Positions 7,998-15,951 of a DNA stretch of 24,475 bases are shown piece by piece. The translations under genes and the position numbers were made by a program. A model generated the notes under the pieces. That model did not search any database and was not told the origin of the DNA. It saw nothing but the letters and a program-made list of their open reading frames with translations. This DNA comes from a virus, in the IMG/VR virus record IMGVR_UViG_3300032288_005553, positions 1-24,475 of that record; one strand, written 5' to 3'. Positions within the stretch are counted from its first letter, which is position 1, and the number at the start of each line of letters is the position of its first letter.

Positions 7998-9057
7998 AGT
8001 TAAAATGTCAAATGATGCACCAAGTTTGTTGAGTGAGGTGCTTTTATCGGGTTTTATTGGCCAAGGTCCAAAAGTTGAAGAATTTGAAGATGCTTTACAG
8101 AAACAATTGAAAAGTGTGCGTAGACCAGTTACTGTAAATTCTTGTACACATGCAATTGATCTTGCATTGGCACTACTTGATGTGGGTCCTGGTGATGAAA
8201 TTATTGCTACACCACAAACTTGTTTTGCTTCACAGATTGGCGCCATGCACCGTCATGCCAAAATCAGATGGACAGATATTGATCCAATTACGGGTCTGAT
8301 GGATACAAACACAGTTGAAAAATTAATTACCAAAAAAACAAAAGCAATCATTGCTGTCAATTGGGCCGGCCGTGTCTGTGATTACAAAAAATTAAAATCG
8401 TTTGGTGTTCCTGTAATTGAGGATGCCGCACATACTTGGGATGTAGATGTACCAATTACAACAGAACGTGGCGACTATATCTGTTACAGTTTTCAAGCAA
8501 TCAAATATTTGACAAGTGGTGATGGGGGCGCATTGATTTGCCCCACAGAAGAAAAAGAAAATGAGGCCAAAATTTTAAGATGGTTTGGTTTAGATAGAAC
8601 GAAAGGAGAATCTTTCCGTTGTTCACAAAACATAACCAGAGCCGGTTACAAATATCACATGAATGATATTAACGCAACTATCGGATTAGCTAATATTGCA
8701 CCTGCGTTAGAGTCTGTTATAAAACAGAAACAGAACACACAATACATTATAGATAATGTAAAGAATAAAAATCTGATACTTCCAAAGTATGATAATGAAT
8801 GTTCATTCTGGTTATTCAGTATGCATGTATTAAATAATAGAAAACAAGAATTTATTGATTATTTGGCTAAGAATGAGATTTCTTCAAGTCCAGTGCATTT
8901 TAGAAATGATTTATATGATAGTACGATACATTTTAAAGAGGAAGATTTGCCTGGAGTATCATCATTTCACGATACACAAGTTTGTATTCCTAATGGTTGG
9001 TGGTTATCTGATGATGACTTAAATAGAGTAATTACTACATTAAATAATTTTAAATGA
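7981..9057 (+). CDS. DegT/DnrJ/EryC1/StrS-family sugar aminotransferase
   Basis: 358-aa PLP-dependent aminotransferase acting on NDP-keto sugars. Visible signatures: the phosphate-binding NSCTHAIDLAL (53-63), the pyridine-ring Asp in VIEDAAH (D148), and the Schiff-base lysine in SFQAIKYLTSGDGG (K175). All are in family order, and the length is normal. The C-terminal small domain with SSPVHFRNDLYD fits the dimer active site. It presumably makes an amino sugar for the glycosyltransferases around it, with the adjoining GNAT acylating it. The NDP-sugar dehydratase that should precede it is not in this window, so the keto sugar may come from the host or from elsewhere in the phage genome. Confidence 0.93.
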   Translation: MIQLFKVKMSNDAPSLLSEVLLSGFIGQGPKVEEFEDALQKQLKSVRRPVTVNSCTHAIDLALALLDVGPGDEIIATPQTCFASQIGAMHRHAKIRWTDIDPITGLMDTNTVEKLITKKTKAIIAVNWAGRVCDYKKLKSFGVPVIEDAAHTWDVDVPITTERGDYICYSFQAIKYLTSGDGGALICPTEEKENEAKILRWFGLDRTKGESFRCSQNITRAGYKYHMNDINATIGLANIAPALESVIKQKQNTQYIIDNVKNKNLILPKYDNECSFWLFSMHVLNNRKQEFIDYLAKNEISSSPVHFRNDLYDSTIHFKEEDLPGVSSFHDTQVCIPNGWWLSDDDLNRVITTLNNFK

Positions 9058-9725
9058 AAATTGCACTTTGTTTTTCTGGTCAAACCAGATCATTTGAAAA
9101 AGGTTACGAATATTATAAACGTAATCTTTTGGATCACCACGATGTTGATGTATACATACACTCTTGGATACCAGCCAATTCAGAAATAGTTAAACTATAC
9201 AATCCTGTTTCTTTTTCCTTTTCAACTCCTCTGGTTGAAGATGTAAACAGCAAATATACAAACACACCAAACCCACAAAAATATCCTCCAAACAATACAT
9301 ACAGTATGTTGTACTCATTGTACATGGTGAGTAAAATGATAAAAACAAAATATGATTGGGTGATAAAATCTAGAACAGACTATGCTTTGAATGTAAATAT
9401 TCCTTTTGAAGAATTAAATTCAAATTTTTTGTATATTCCGAATTGTCGAATGGTGCCAGAAAGAGATTTTGGCAACGACCAATTTGCTTTCAGCTCGCAG
9501 AGTAATATGGACAAATACATGAAAACCTTTTTGTATATTGATGAATATTACAAAGCCGGAAATCAATTTATAGGCGAAGATATGATGAGAGCCAATTTAC
9601 ACAAACATGGCCTTCATGGTGAAAAATTAGTATATGTTAATATGAATAATCCTTTTCCTCCTGGACCACATAACGGCACTTGGCATTCATTAATTCGTGA
9701 TGACTATAATCAATGGAAAAAATAA
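9054..9725 (+). CDS. glycosyltransferase-like protein of the 'ALCFSGQTRSF' type
   Basis: 223 aa, overlapping the aminotransferase by ATGA. The N-terminus MKIALCFSGQTRSFEKGYEY and the central WVIKSRTDYAL (R/D pair near residue 105) are typical of a poorly characterised GT-like family found in viral and bacterial surface-glycan loci. GNDQFAFSS (around residue 140) and FIGEDMM (around residue 173) resemble later GT acceptor-side motifs. No Shine-Dalgarno is evident, so translation probably depends on coupling. The exact activity is unknown; the glycosyltransferase call rests on motif shape and neighbourhood. Confidence 0.65.
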   Translation: MKIALCFSGQTRSFEKGYEYYKRNLLDHHDVDVYIHSWIPANSEIVKLYNPVSFSFSTPLVEDVNSKYTNTPNPQKYPPNNTYSMLYSLYMVSKMIKTKYDWVIKSRTDYALNVNIPFEELNSNFLYIPNCRMVPERDFGNDQFAFSSQSNMDKYMKTFLYIDEYYKAGNQFIGEDMMRANLHKHGLHGEKLVYVNMNNPFPPGPHNGTWHSLIRDDYNQWKK

Positions 9726-10456
9726 TCAAAGAATTAAATGGACATTCAGGATCAAAAGTTTACTTAAAAGAAATTGATGGCCAATATTGTGTTGAAAAAA
9801 TAGGAAACACAAAAAGGAATTTGGAAAGAATAACTGCCTTATGGGAACAAGGTTATAGTATTCCTAAAATATATTCGGTTGGTGATGACACATTAACTAT
9901 GGAGTACATACATGGATTGGACATGAAAACATATCTGATTCACAACAATATAAATTATCTGTACAATTTTATTAGTAAAACAATAGATGATTTCTCCAAA
10001 GATTCCGCAATAAAAGATTATACAGAAATATATCACAAAAAAATTTCTTGGTTGGATGATTGTGATTTTTTACCATTCACCAAAGAACAGTTAATATCCA
10101 AATTGCCAAAGAGATTACCCAAATCAACCTATCACGGCGATTTTACTTTAGAAAATCTTATACATACGAATACTGGTTTTGTTATGATTGATGCGGTAAC
10201 CATAGAGTATGACTCTTATGTGTTTGATATCGCAAAGTTGAGACAAGACGTTGAGTGTAAATGGTTTCTAAGAAGTTCTGATGTAAAGTTAGATACAAAA
10301 CTGGAAATAATAAATTCGAAATTGAAAAAAGATTACAAACAATATTTTGATGATAATCTTTTAATATTGATGTTATTGAGAGTGTTACAACACTGCAAAA
10401 TAGGTGACAGTAACCACAAATTTTTAATGAAAGAAATTTACAGATTATGGAAATAA
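9713..10456 (+). CDS. APH/choline-kinase-like phosphotransferase
   Basis: 247-aa protein with the small-molecule kinase fold. The catalytic loop YHGDFTLENLI (H141-G-D143 ... N148) is the Brenner-type HGDxxxxN, followed by the metal-binding MIDAVTIEYDS (D160) in place of the usual IDxE. The N-lobe has VEKIGN, the probable ATP-anchoring Lys region. Such kinases phosphorylate sugars, choline or aminoglycosides. It overlaps the previous gene by 13 b and the following nucleotidyltransferase-HAD gene by 10 b. The simplest reading is that it phosphorylates the small molecule that the next protein couples to a nucleotide (inference). The substrate is unknown. Confidence 0.8.
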   Translation: MEKIIKELNGHSGSKVYLKEIDGQYCVEKIGNTKRNLERITALWEQGYSIPKIYSVGDDTLTMEYIHGLDMKTYLIHNNINYLYNFISKTIDDFSKDSAIKDYTEIYHKKISWLDDCDFLPFTKEQLISKLPKRLPKSTYHGDFTLENLIHTNTGFVMIDAVTIEYDSYVFDIAKLRQDVECKWFLRSSDVKLDTKLEIINSKLKKDYKQYFDDNLLILMLLRVLQHCKIGDSNHKFLMKEIYRLWK

Positions 10457-11475
10457 TTGTACCCGCAGCTGGACTTTCTACCAGATTTCCAAACATGAAA
10501 CCCAAATATCTACTATATGATTATAAGGGTGATATGATGTTAATGAACGCTTTGAAAACCTTCAGACAAAAAGGATTCAGAATTCATCTGGGTATTTTGA
10601 AAGAACACCAGGAAAAATATAATGTTATTGAACAGATACAACATGAATGGCATGACAATATCAATTATGTAATCATCGATAAGCCCACAAGAGGTCCTGC
10701 GGACACAGTATATCAAATTATCAAGGCGGCCGGCATACACACCTCCGAAATCTTCATCAAGGATTGTGATAGTTTCTTTGAACATGAGATTACCAAAGAT
10801 GACAATTATGTTTGCGTTTCAAGAATTTCACAGCATGAAATACTAAAAAAACTTGCATCAAAGAGCTTTACAATTGCTAACGAAAATGGTATAATAACGG
10901 ATATCGTTGAGAAAGAAGTGGTATCTGATACTTTCTGTGTTGGTGGTTATAAGTTTTCAACAGCCATGATGTACAAAAAGGCCTTTGAAGAATTGAACAC
11001 AGATAGAGAGGTATTTGTTTCCGATGTGATTGGTCGTTGCATCAACAGTATGCAAATCTTTACCAACAAATATGTAACTGATTATGTTGATGTTGGTACC
11101 GCACAAGACTGGTTTGAATACAATGACAAGCCTGTAATTTTTTGTGACATTGATGGTACAATCATCGAAGCGCAATCCAGACTTGACCTGGAAGCCAAAA
11201 GAGAACCTGTGGTATTAGAAAACAATGTGAATAGATTGCTTCAGTTACAGGAGACCGGCGCACAATTCATATTCACTACAGCAAGAGAAAACGAATACAC
11301 TTCTTTAACCAGAGAAATGTTATATAAGTTAGGGTTCAAAAGTTTCAATTTAATTTGTGGTTTACAGAACTCAAAACGTATTATAATCAATGACTACAAC
11401 GAAGCAAATCCATATCCAAGAGCGGTTGCAATCAATCTTTATAGAAATGATGACAGACTACAGGACTTTTTATGA
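10447..11475 (+). CDS. bifunctional nucleotidyltransferase-HAD phosphatase fusion
   Basis: 342 aa with two domains. Residues 1-225 are a sugar-phosphate/choline-phosphate nucleotidyltransferase: IIVPAAGLSTRF...KPKYLL (3-23) is the NTP-binding start, TRGPADTV (81-88) the second nucleotide loop, and IKDCDSFF (104-111) the metal-binding Asp. Residues 228-342 are a HAD domain: FCDIDGTI (232-239; D234 and D236 are the nucleophile and acid), TTAR (277-280) as motif II, and Lys310 and IINDYN (313-318) as motifs III/IV. The pairing of kinase, nucleotidyltransferase and phosphatase recalls activation of a heptose or a phospho-alcohol to an NDP form. The product cannot be assigned. Translation starts inside the kinase gene. 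Confidence 0.87.
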   Translation: MEIIVPAAGLSTRFPNMKPKYLLYDYKGDMMLMNALKTFRQKGFRIHLGILKEHQEKYNVIEQIQHEWHDNINYVIIDKPTRGPADTVYQIIKAAGIHTSEIFIKDCDSFFEHEITKDDNYVCVSRISQHEILKKLASKSFTIANENGIITDIVEKEVVSDTFCVGGYKFSTAMMYKKAFEELNTDREVFVSDVIGRCINSMQIFTNKYVTDYVDVGTAQDWFEYNDKPVIFCDIDGTIIEAQSRLDLEAKREPVVLENNVNRLLQLQETGAQFIFTTARENEYTSLTREMLYKLGFKSFNLICGLQNSKRIIINDYNEANPYPRAVAINLYRNDDRLQDFL

Positions 11476-12164
11476 TTATACCAGATAAAAATTTGTTCAT
11501 TGTTTCTTCAGCAATAAAACCATCCATTGGAATATATTCTTTTGAGGAAAGGTTTAGTCAAACCGTACAGTCACTAAAATCAGTAAGAGAAAAAGTTCCA
11601 AATGCTATAATTGTATCAGCTGATGTATCACTTGTTCCTTTGACACAAATGGAAAAAGATATAATTTATAACTATTCTGATGTTTTTATTGATTTATCGC
11701 AAGAACACAACACAAAAACTTTTTCCGAAAGAGGAATGAAAAGTCATGCTGAAAACGCTTTGTTGTTTGCCACTTTATTGACTTTGAGACATAACCATGA
11801 ATTAAGTAAGATGTTATCTTCCGTTAAAAGAATCTTTAAATTTGGTGGTCGAACTGAATTGCAAGATACTTTTGATATTAAAGAATATGATAATCTTTTT
11901 GGAAAATTTGTATTTAAAAAAAGAATACCAACTTGGATGCATCCGCCAATTACTTCCAATCTGTTGATTACAAGAATGTTTTCTTTTTGTCCTTCTTTGT
12001 ACGACACATATTTAAATGTTATTCAGAAAAACTTCACAGTATTAGATAGTTTAGATACTGAACACGCACACTTCTTGAACATTCCAAAAGAACATTTGGT
12101 CGAATTTGACACGCTTCATTGTTGGGGTCGAATCGCTGTAACAGGTCAAATCGAACATTATTGA
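11472..12164 (+). CDS. unknown cassette protein, possibly GT-like
   Basis: 230 aa, overlapping the previous gene by ATGA and closing the glycan cassette. The N-terminus KNLFIVSSAIKPSIGIYSFEERFSQT followed by VREKVPNAIIVSADVS looks like a Rossmann-type start. KRIFKFGGRTEL (around residue 119) resembles the 'K.sGRy.L' motif seen in surface-glycan transferases, and MHPPITSNLL and FDTLHCWGRI are conserved-looking late segments. I do not recognise a named family. A role in the same glycan pathway is inferred only from the overlap and position. Confidence 0.7.
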   Translation: MIIPDKNLFIVSSAIKPSIGIYSFEERFSQTVQSLKSVREKVPNAIIVSADVSLVPLTQMEKDIIYNYSDVFIDLSQEHNTKTFSERGMKSHAENALLFATLLTLRHNHELSKMLSSVKRIFKFGGRTELQDTFDIKEYDNLFGKFVFKKRIPTWMHPPITSNLLITRMFSFCPSLYDTYLNVIQKNFTVLDSLDTEHAHFLNIPKEHLVEFDTLHCWGRIAVTGQIEHY

Positions 12165-12219
12165 CACTATATATCAATCCCAAAATTTAAAAATTTTATT
12201 GGTCTATATTTAAAACTTG

Positions 12220-12227
12220 TATAAATA
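12220..12227 (+). promoter_or_regulatory. T4-type late promoter (perfect TATAAATA)
   Basis: The exact T4 late consensus TATAAATA lies 41 b upstream of the next ATG, in the largest gap of the window (12165-12268). T4 late transcription uses this -10 element with gp55/gp33 and needs no -35. Just upstream at 12182-12197 is an AT-only palindrome (AAAATTTAAAAATTTT) that might help end the cassette transcript, but it has no GC stem, so I do not call it a terminator. Nothing else is seen in this gap. Confidence 0.65.
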
Positions 12228-12268
12228 CCTTTTGGCAACCAAAGTGTGTTGCATATCAGAGGATTTTA

Positions 12269-13462
12269 ATGAAATCGTTTCGAAGTTATTTAATTGAACA
12301 GGAAGATCCTGAAGAGGGTGCCAGCCGTCAGATTAAACATTTGACGCACGCTGAAGATCGTCCATTGCAAAACGGAGAAAAAGGTGCTGGCAGAGCACTA
12401 AAGATATTGGCTGCAGCTGCCGAACACATCAAACAAGGCAAGAAAACCTCAGAACTAACCACAAAATATGATGGTTCTCCAGCAATTGTATATGGTCACC
12501 ACCCTGAAACGGGCAAATTCTTTGTAGCGTCCAAATCGGCATTTAATAAGACACCAAAGATTAATTATACCGAGAAAGACATTGAAAAGAATCATGGCCA
12601 TGCGCCAGGCCTGGTAAAGAAACTAAAAGACGCACTGAAACACCTACCAAAAGTTGCACCAAAAGAAGGTGTATATCAGGGTGATATGATGTTCTCACAA
12701 GAGGACAAACACAAAACAAAAGATGGTACGTCTTTTCATCCAAACCCATCTGGACTCACATATACTGCACATGGCACACATAAATCTGCCGTAGACAAAG
12801 CCAAAATTGGTGTCGTTACACATCTATCATATAAGGGTAAAGATGCCAAAAGTTTGAATGCAAACCACGAAGTTGACCATGAAAATTTTGGTAAACATTC
12901 AGATGTTTTCTCGGTTGACCCTAGAATGGACACATCTAAGGTACATTTCAGTCCACAACAACAAAAAGAATTCAGTAAACACCTATCTGCTGCTCAATCT
13001 GTACATGATACGCATGGTGATGACATGTATGCAGGAACAAAGATACATCAGGGTATCGGTGGCCACTTAGAAACCTATATGAATCACACGGTCAGAACAG
13101 GTGAACAACCAAATCACCAAAATTTTAAGAACTGGCTGGAAACCAAGAAGAATAAAGAAATCGACAAACTAAAAGTCGAAAAGAATAAGACAGCTAAGCA
13201 ATCCGAACTGAAAGGTGAGTTAGACAAGATTGAACGTAATAAGAAACATTACAATAATCTATTCAAAATGCATGGTCACTTACAAGCTGCAAAGAATACA
13301 TTGATTGATGTTATGAATCAACATCAAGAATTTCAACACACACATGGTGGTGAAAATGCTAACCCTGAAGGTTATGTTTTTCATCATTCCGGTGATTCCG
13401 ACAAATTTGTTAACCGCCAAGAGTTTTCTCGTAGAAATTTTGCGGGAATAAGAAACATATGA
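12269..13462 (+). CDS. KxDG-motif nucleotidyltransferase-like protein with capsid-targeting-like N-terminus
   Basis: 397 aa. It starts MKSFRSYLIEQED, resembling the capsid-targeting peptide of T4 internal proteins (MKTYQEFIAE), with L-I-E at 8-10 fitting the prohead protease rule. The body shows a possible covalent nucleotidyltransferase set: TTKYDGSPAIVYG (KxDG at 66-69, like ligase motif I), EGVYQGDMMF (133-142, motif III-like), PEGYVF (366-371, like motif IV EGxV) and DKFVN (378-382, motif V-like). Spacing between I and IV is unusually long because of a His- and Lys-rich middle with a coiled-coil-like 290-345. I recall this type from cyanophages as an unassigned DUF (DUF6267-like). Ligase-type activity is an inference. 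AGAGG precedes the ATG. Confidence 0.8.
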   Translation: MKSFRSYLIEQEDPEEGASRQIKHLTHAEDRPLQNGEKGAGRALKILAAAAEHIKQGKKTSELTTKYDGSPAIVYGHHPETGKFFVASKSAFNKTPKINYTEKDIEKNHGHAPGLVKKLKDALKHLPKVAPKEGVYQGDMMFSQEDKHKTKDGTSFHPNPSGLTYTAHGTHKSAVDKAKIGVVTHLSYKGKDAKSLNANHEVDHENFGKHSDVFSVDPRMDTSKVHFSPQQQKEFSKHLSAAQSVHDTHGDDMYAGTKIHQGIGGHLETYMNHTVRTGEQPNHQNFKNWLETKKNKEIDKLKVEKNKTAKQSELKGELDKIERNKKHYNNLFKMHGHLQAAKNTLIDVMNQHQEFQHTHGGENANPEGYVFHHSGDSDKFVNRQEFSRRNFAGIRNI

Positions 13463-15258
13463 AAAAGTTTTTAGAAAAGATTCAAGAGGATTTACAGACA
13501 CACACGCCTGTGGTGATGGCTTTTGGCCGCATGAATCCTCCAACAATTGGACATGAAAAGTTGGTCAACCGAGTAAAAGAAATTGCTCAAGACTATCATG
13601 CTCCACACCACATTATATTGTCACATTCCATGGATGCGAAAAAGAATCCGTTGGATGTGGCAGCTAAAATTAAGCACGCAAAAAGATTTTTTCCAAATAC
13701 CAACATCATTTCTTCCAGTAAAGACAAACCAACGTTTTTACAACATGCAGCTGCATTACACCAGGCTGGACACGATCATCTAATTATGGTTGCCGGATCG
13801 GATAGAATACCTGAATACGAACAAAAACTGCATCAGTATAACGGTGAAGGTCCAGGAAAACTATTTAATTTCAAAAAGATTGAAGTTAAATCTGCTGGCC
13901 AGCGTGATCCTGATGCCGAAGGTGCAGAAGGAATGTCAGCATCCAAGATGCGTGAACATGCCAAAAATAATGACCTTGCCTCTTTTAGACAAGGTGTTCC
14001 ATCTCATGTACCAGAAAAACATGCAAAAGAATTATTTCGTGATGTGCGCCGTGGCATGGGTATCAATGAACAAAATGAACGTGGTATGTTCAAAGCAATT
14101 TTCATAACTGGTGGACCAGGTTCTGGTAAAGATGTAATTTTACGTGAAGCAATTGCTGAATCCAAAATGGTAGAAATTAACCTGTCACAAGCTTTCGAAT
14201 ACTTGGCAGACAAAAAGAAACTCTCTGAAAAAACAAACGATTATCGTAGAGAGTCAATCAGAAAACGTGGTCCACTCATCATAAATGGTCCAGCAGACTG
14301 CAACGAAGATATATTATATGTGAAAGAAGAACTGGAAGAACTTGGATATAAAACATCCATGGTTTTTGTGAGTACCACAAATGAAGTCAGTCAGGAAAGA
14401 AACCAGAAACTTTCCAAAATGATTGCCGAATCTGTTAGAAATGACAAGTGGAAATTATCACAAAAATACAAAACTGATTACTCATCAATGTTTGAAGAAT
14501 TCATGGTCGTAGATAATTCAAAGAACCTACAAGATATCGAAGAAGAAATTACCGAGACATATAAAAAATTAAATTCTTTTATTGATTCAACAGAAAAAAC
14601 TGACACTGCAATGTTATGGTTAGAAAACCATGGTATGCTAAATATAAATGATTCTATTCAATCTTTATTTAAGGAAGAAAAAAATGATAAAGTGGTTTCT
14701 AGATTTATTCAAAGGTTCCAAGAAAGTCGAGGATCAAAAACATCCCCTAGACTTCACAAGTCGGACAGCAATGGTCGAGCCATCGGCCCAAGTGATATCC
14801 CAGCCGATAACCGAGCCTCAGACCCCAACAGTGACAACATCAAGTGGGACGCCAACAAGCGCCGTGGAGGTTACACCTTCAGAACCTACACAGAAGCCGA
14901 AGAAACCACGAACAAAAAAACAAACTTCAGCAAAGACAAAGAAAAAGTAAAGAAAAACAGATTTTCCGATAGTCCAACCGTAAATCAAAGAATGAGAAAC
15001 GTTACATCTATCGGACCCGAATTTGATACTCGCCAACAGGGAACAGTATACCCAATGTCAGGCCTCGGCGATGTAACATATAGAGAATCGAAGAATTTTT
15101 TATCTTTTAGAAATTCACTAAAAGAATCATTTATGGATCCAGGCGACAACGAAATGGGTGTTGGTGGTGTTTTGAATGGTGCAACAAATAAAGAGCCAAT
15201 TCAAAATCCAAAAGATAACATTGGTATAACAATTTTAAAGAAGAAGAAAAAGAAATGA
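13459..15258 (+). CDS. bifunctional cytidylyltransferase/NMNAT-like + P-loop kinase protein with low-complexity tail
   Basis: 599 aa. Residues 15-190 are a HxGH-type nucleotidyltransferase: VVMAFGRMNPPTIGHEKL (T29-I-G-H32), IISSSKDKP, MVAGSDR and the SASKMRE (160-166) equivalent of the ISSTxxR motif. Residues 212-400 are a P-loop kinase domain with Walker A GGPGSGKD (218-225). The order nucleotidyltransferase then kinase recalls NadR-type NMN adenylyltransferase/ribosylnicotinamide kinase; cyanophage homologues are usually called cytidylyltransferase. The interdomain linker has GINEQNE (I-N-E at 202-204), a possible prohead protease site. From about 405 the tail is polar and basic and ends in a Lys run. 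The N-terminus MKKFLEKIQED resembles a capsid-targeting peptide. The tail region is also covered by a second frame (14684-14950). ATGA couplings exist at both ends. Confidence 0.85.
   Translation: MKKFLEKIQEDLQTHTPVVMAFGRMNPPTIGHEKLVNRVKEIAQDYHAPHHIILSHSMDAKKNPLDVAAKIKHAKRFFPNTNIISSSKDKPTFLQHAAALHQAGHDHLIMVAGSDRIPEYEQKLHQYNGEGPGKLFNFKKIEVKSAGQRDPDAEGAEGMSASKMREHAKNNDLASFRQGVPSHVPEKHAKELFRDVRRGMGINEQNERGMFKAIFITGGPGSGKDVILREAIAESKMVEINLSQAFEYLADKKKLSEKTNDYRRESIRKRGPLIINGPADCNEDILYVKEELEELGYKTSMVFVSTTNEVSQERNQKLSKMIAESVRNDKWKLSQKYKTDYSSMFEEFMVVDNSKNLQDIEEEITETYKKLNSFIDSTEKTDTAMLWLENHGMLNINDSIQSLFKEEKNDKVVSRFIQRFQESRGSKTSPRLHKSDSNGRAIGPSDIPADNRASDPNSDNIKWDANKRRGGYTFRTYTEAEETTNKKTNFSKDKEKVKKNRFSDSPTVNQRMRNVTSIGPEFDTRQQGTVYPMSGLGDVTYRESKNFLSFRNSLKESFMDPGDNEMGVGGVLNGATNKEPIQNPKDNIGITILKKKKKK
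14684..14950 (+). CDS. overprinted small gene nested in the kinase gene (+1 frame)
   Basis: An 88-aa frame inside the preceding gene, with a strong Shine-Dalgarno AGGAAG (14672-14677) six bases before its ATG. The product starts MIKWFLDLFKGSKK, an amphipathic or membrane-seeking helix. It continues with a Pro/Thr/Ser-rich middle (TEPQTPTVTTSSGTPTS) and ends in a basic tail (KPKKPRTKKQTSAKTKKK), a sensible layout for a phage protein. The shared stretch, about 14755-14890, is visibly richer in G and C than its surroundings, as expected if two frames constrain it. The host frame also looks genuine here and beyond, so both may be translated. It may instead be a chance open frame. Confidence 0.5.
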   Translation: MIKWFLDLFKGSKKVEDQKHPLDFTSRTAMVEPSAQVISQPITEPQTPTVTTSSGTPTSAVEVTPSEPTQKPKKPRTKKQTSAKTKKK

Positions 15259-15938
15259 AATCATTCTTAGATTTTTCCAAAGAACGTGAAAACGATGAGT
15301 TGAAAAGACAAATCGATCATTACACAGAAATGGCCGAAAAACAACAAGAGAGAGCGGAAGCCGCACTGATGATGGGTGACCGTGATGGTTACGCATTATT
15401 TATGGCAAAAGTCAATCATCTAAAGACTCAATGTGAAAATCTAAAGGGTATGAAAGAAGAAGTTGAACAGATTGATGAAATGGACAAATCTCAACCATCA
15501 AGTGACCGTGGGGGTGAAAGTTCAGGTGATCCATATGCCAAAGGTGATAAATCTAAACCGGTGAAAACCAAAAATTTTACTGACAAAGCCGGCAAAATAT
15601 TAAGCCAGGCAATGAACAAAGCTTACAAAAAAAATGTAAAAGAAGAAGTTGAATTGGATGAATCCACACCAGCTTGGCAACGCAAAGAAGGCAAGTCAGA
15701 ATCTGGCGGCCTAAACAAAAAAGGCATTGCATCCTATCGTAGAGAAAATCCAGGTTCAAAATTATCGATGGCTGTCACAACCAAACCATCAAAGTTAAAA
15801 CCAGGTTCAAAAGCTGCCAATCGTCGCAAATCTTTTTGCGCTAGAATGAGCGGCATGAAAAAACGCTTGACCTCTGCAAAAACTGCTAGAGATCCAGATT
15901 CTAGAATTAACAAATCACTACGCAAGTGGAATTGCTGA
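15255..15938 (+). CDS. basic virion-associated protein with two EEVExxDE motifs and Cys-containing C-terminal domain
   Basis: 227 aa, starting MKSFLDFSKERE (capsid-targeting-like, although the cleavage triplet is S-K-E rather than I/L-x-E). Residues 10-65 are a coiled coil. The acidic motif occurs as EEVEQIDE (68-75) and EEVELDE (130-136), with Lys-rich linkers. The last ~75 residues form a compact basic domain, GGLNKKGIASYRRENPGSKL...RRKSFCARMSGMKKRLTSAKTARDPDSRINKSLRKWNC, with Cys at 195 and 227. I recall this small module from many T4-like aquatic phages (a DUF6321-like domain), function unknown. It follows the kinase gene by ATGA overlap. It is probably an internal head or DNA-binding protein (inference). 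Confidence 0.8.
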   Translation: MKSFLDFSKERENDELKRQIDHYTEMAEKQQERAEAALMMGDRDGYALFMAKVNHLKTQCENLKGMKEEVEQIDEMDKSQPSSDRGGESSGDPYAKGDKSKPVKTKNFTDKAGKILSQAMNKAYKKNVKEEVELDESTPAWQRKEGKSESGGLNKKGIASYRRENPGSKLSMAVTTKPSKLKPGSKAANRRKSFCARMSGMKKRLTSAKTARDPDSRINKSLRKWNC

Positions 15939-15951
15939 ACGGAGAAAAAAA

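Noticed and set aside
9713-11475. Naming the kinase and nucleotidyltransferase LicA/LicC (phosphocholine pathway)
   Set aside because: No choline transferase (LicD) or transporter is present, and the motifs are shared by sugar kinases and sugar-phosphate nucleotidyltransferases.
12182-12197. AAAATTTAAAAATTTT as a terminator
   Set aside because: An AT-only palindrome without a GC stem or U tract gives too weak a hairpin to support the call.
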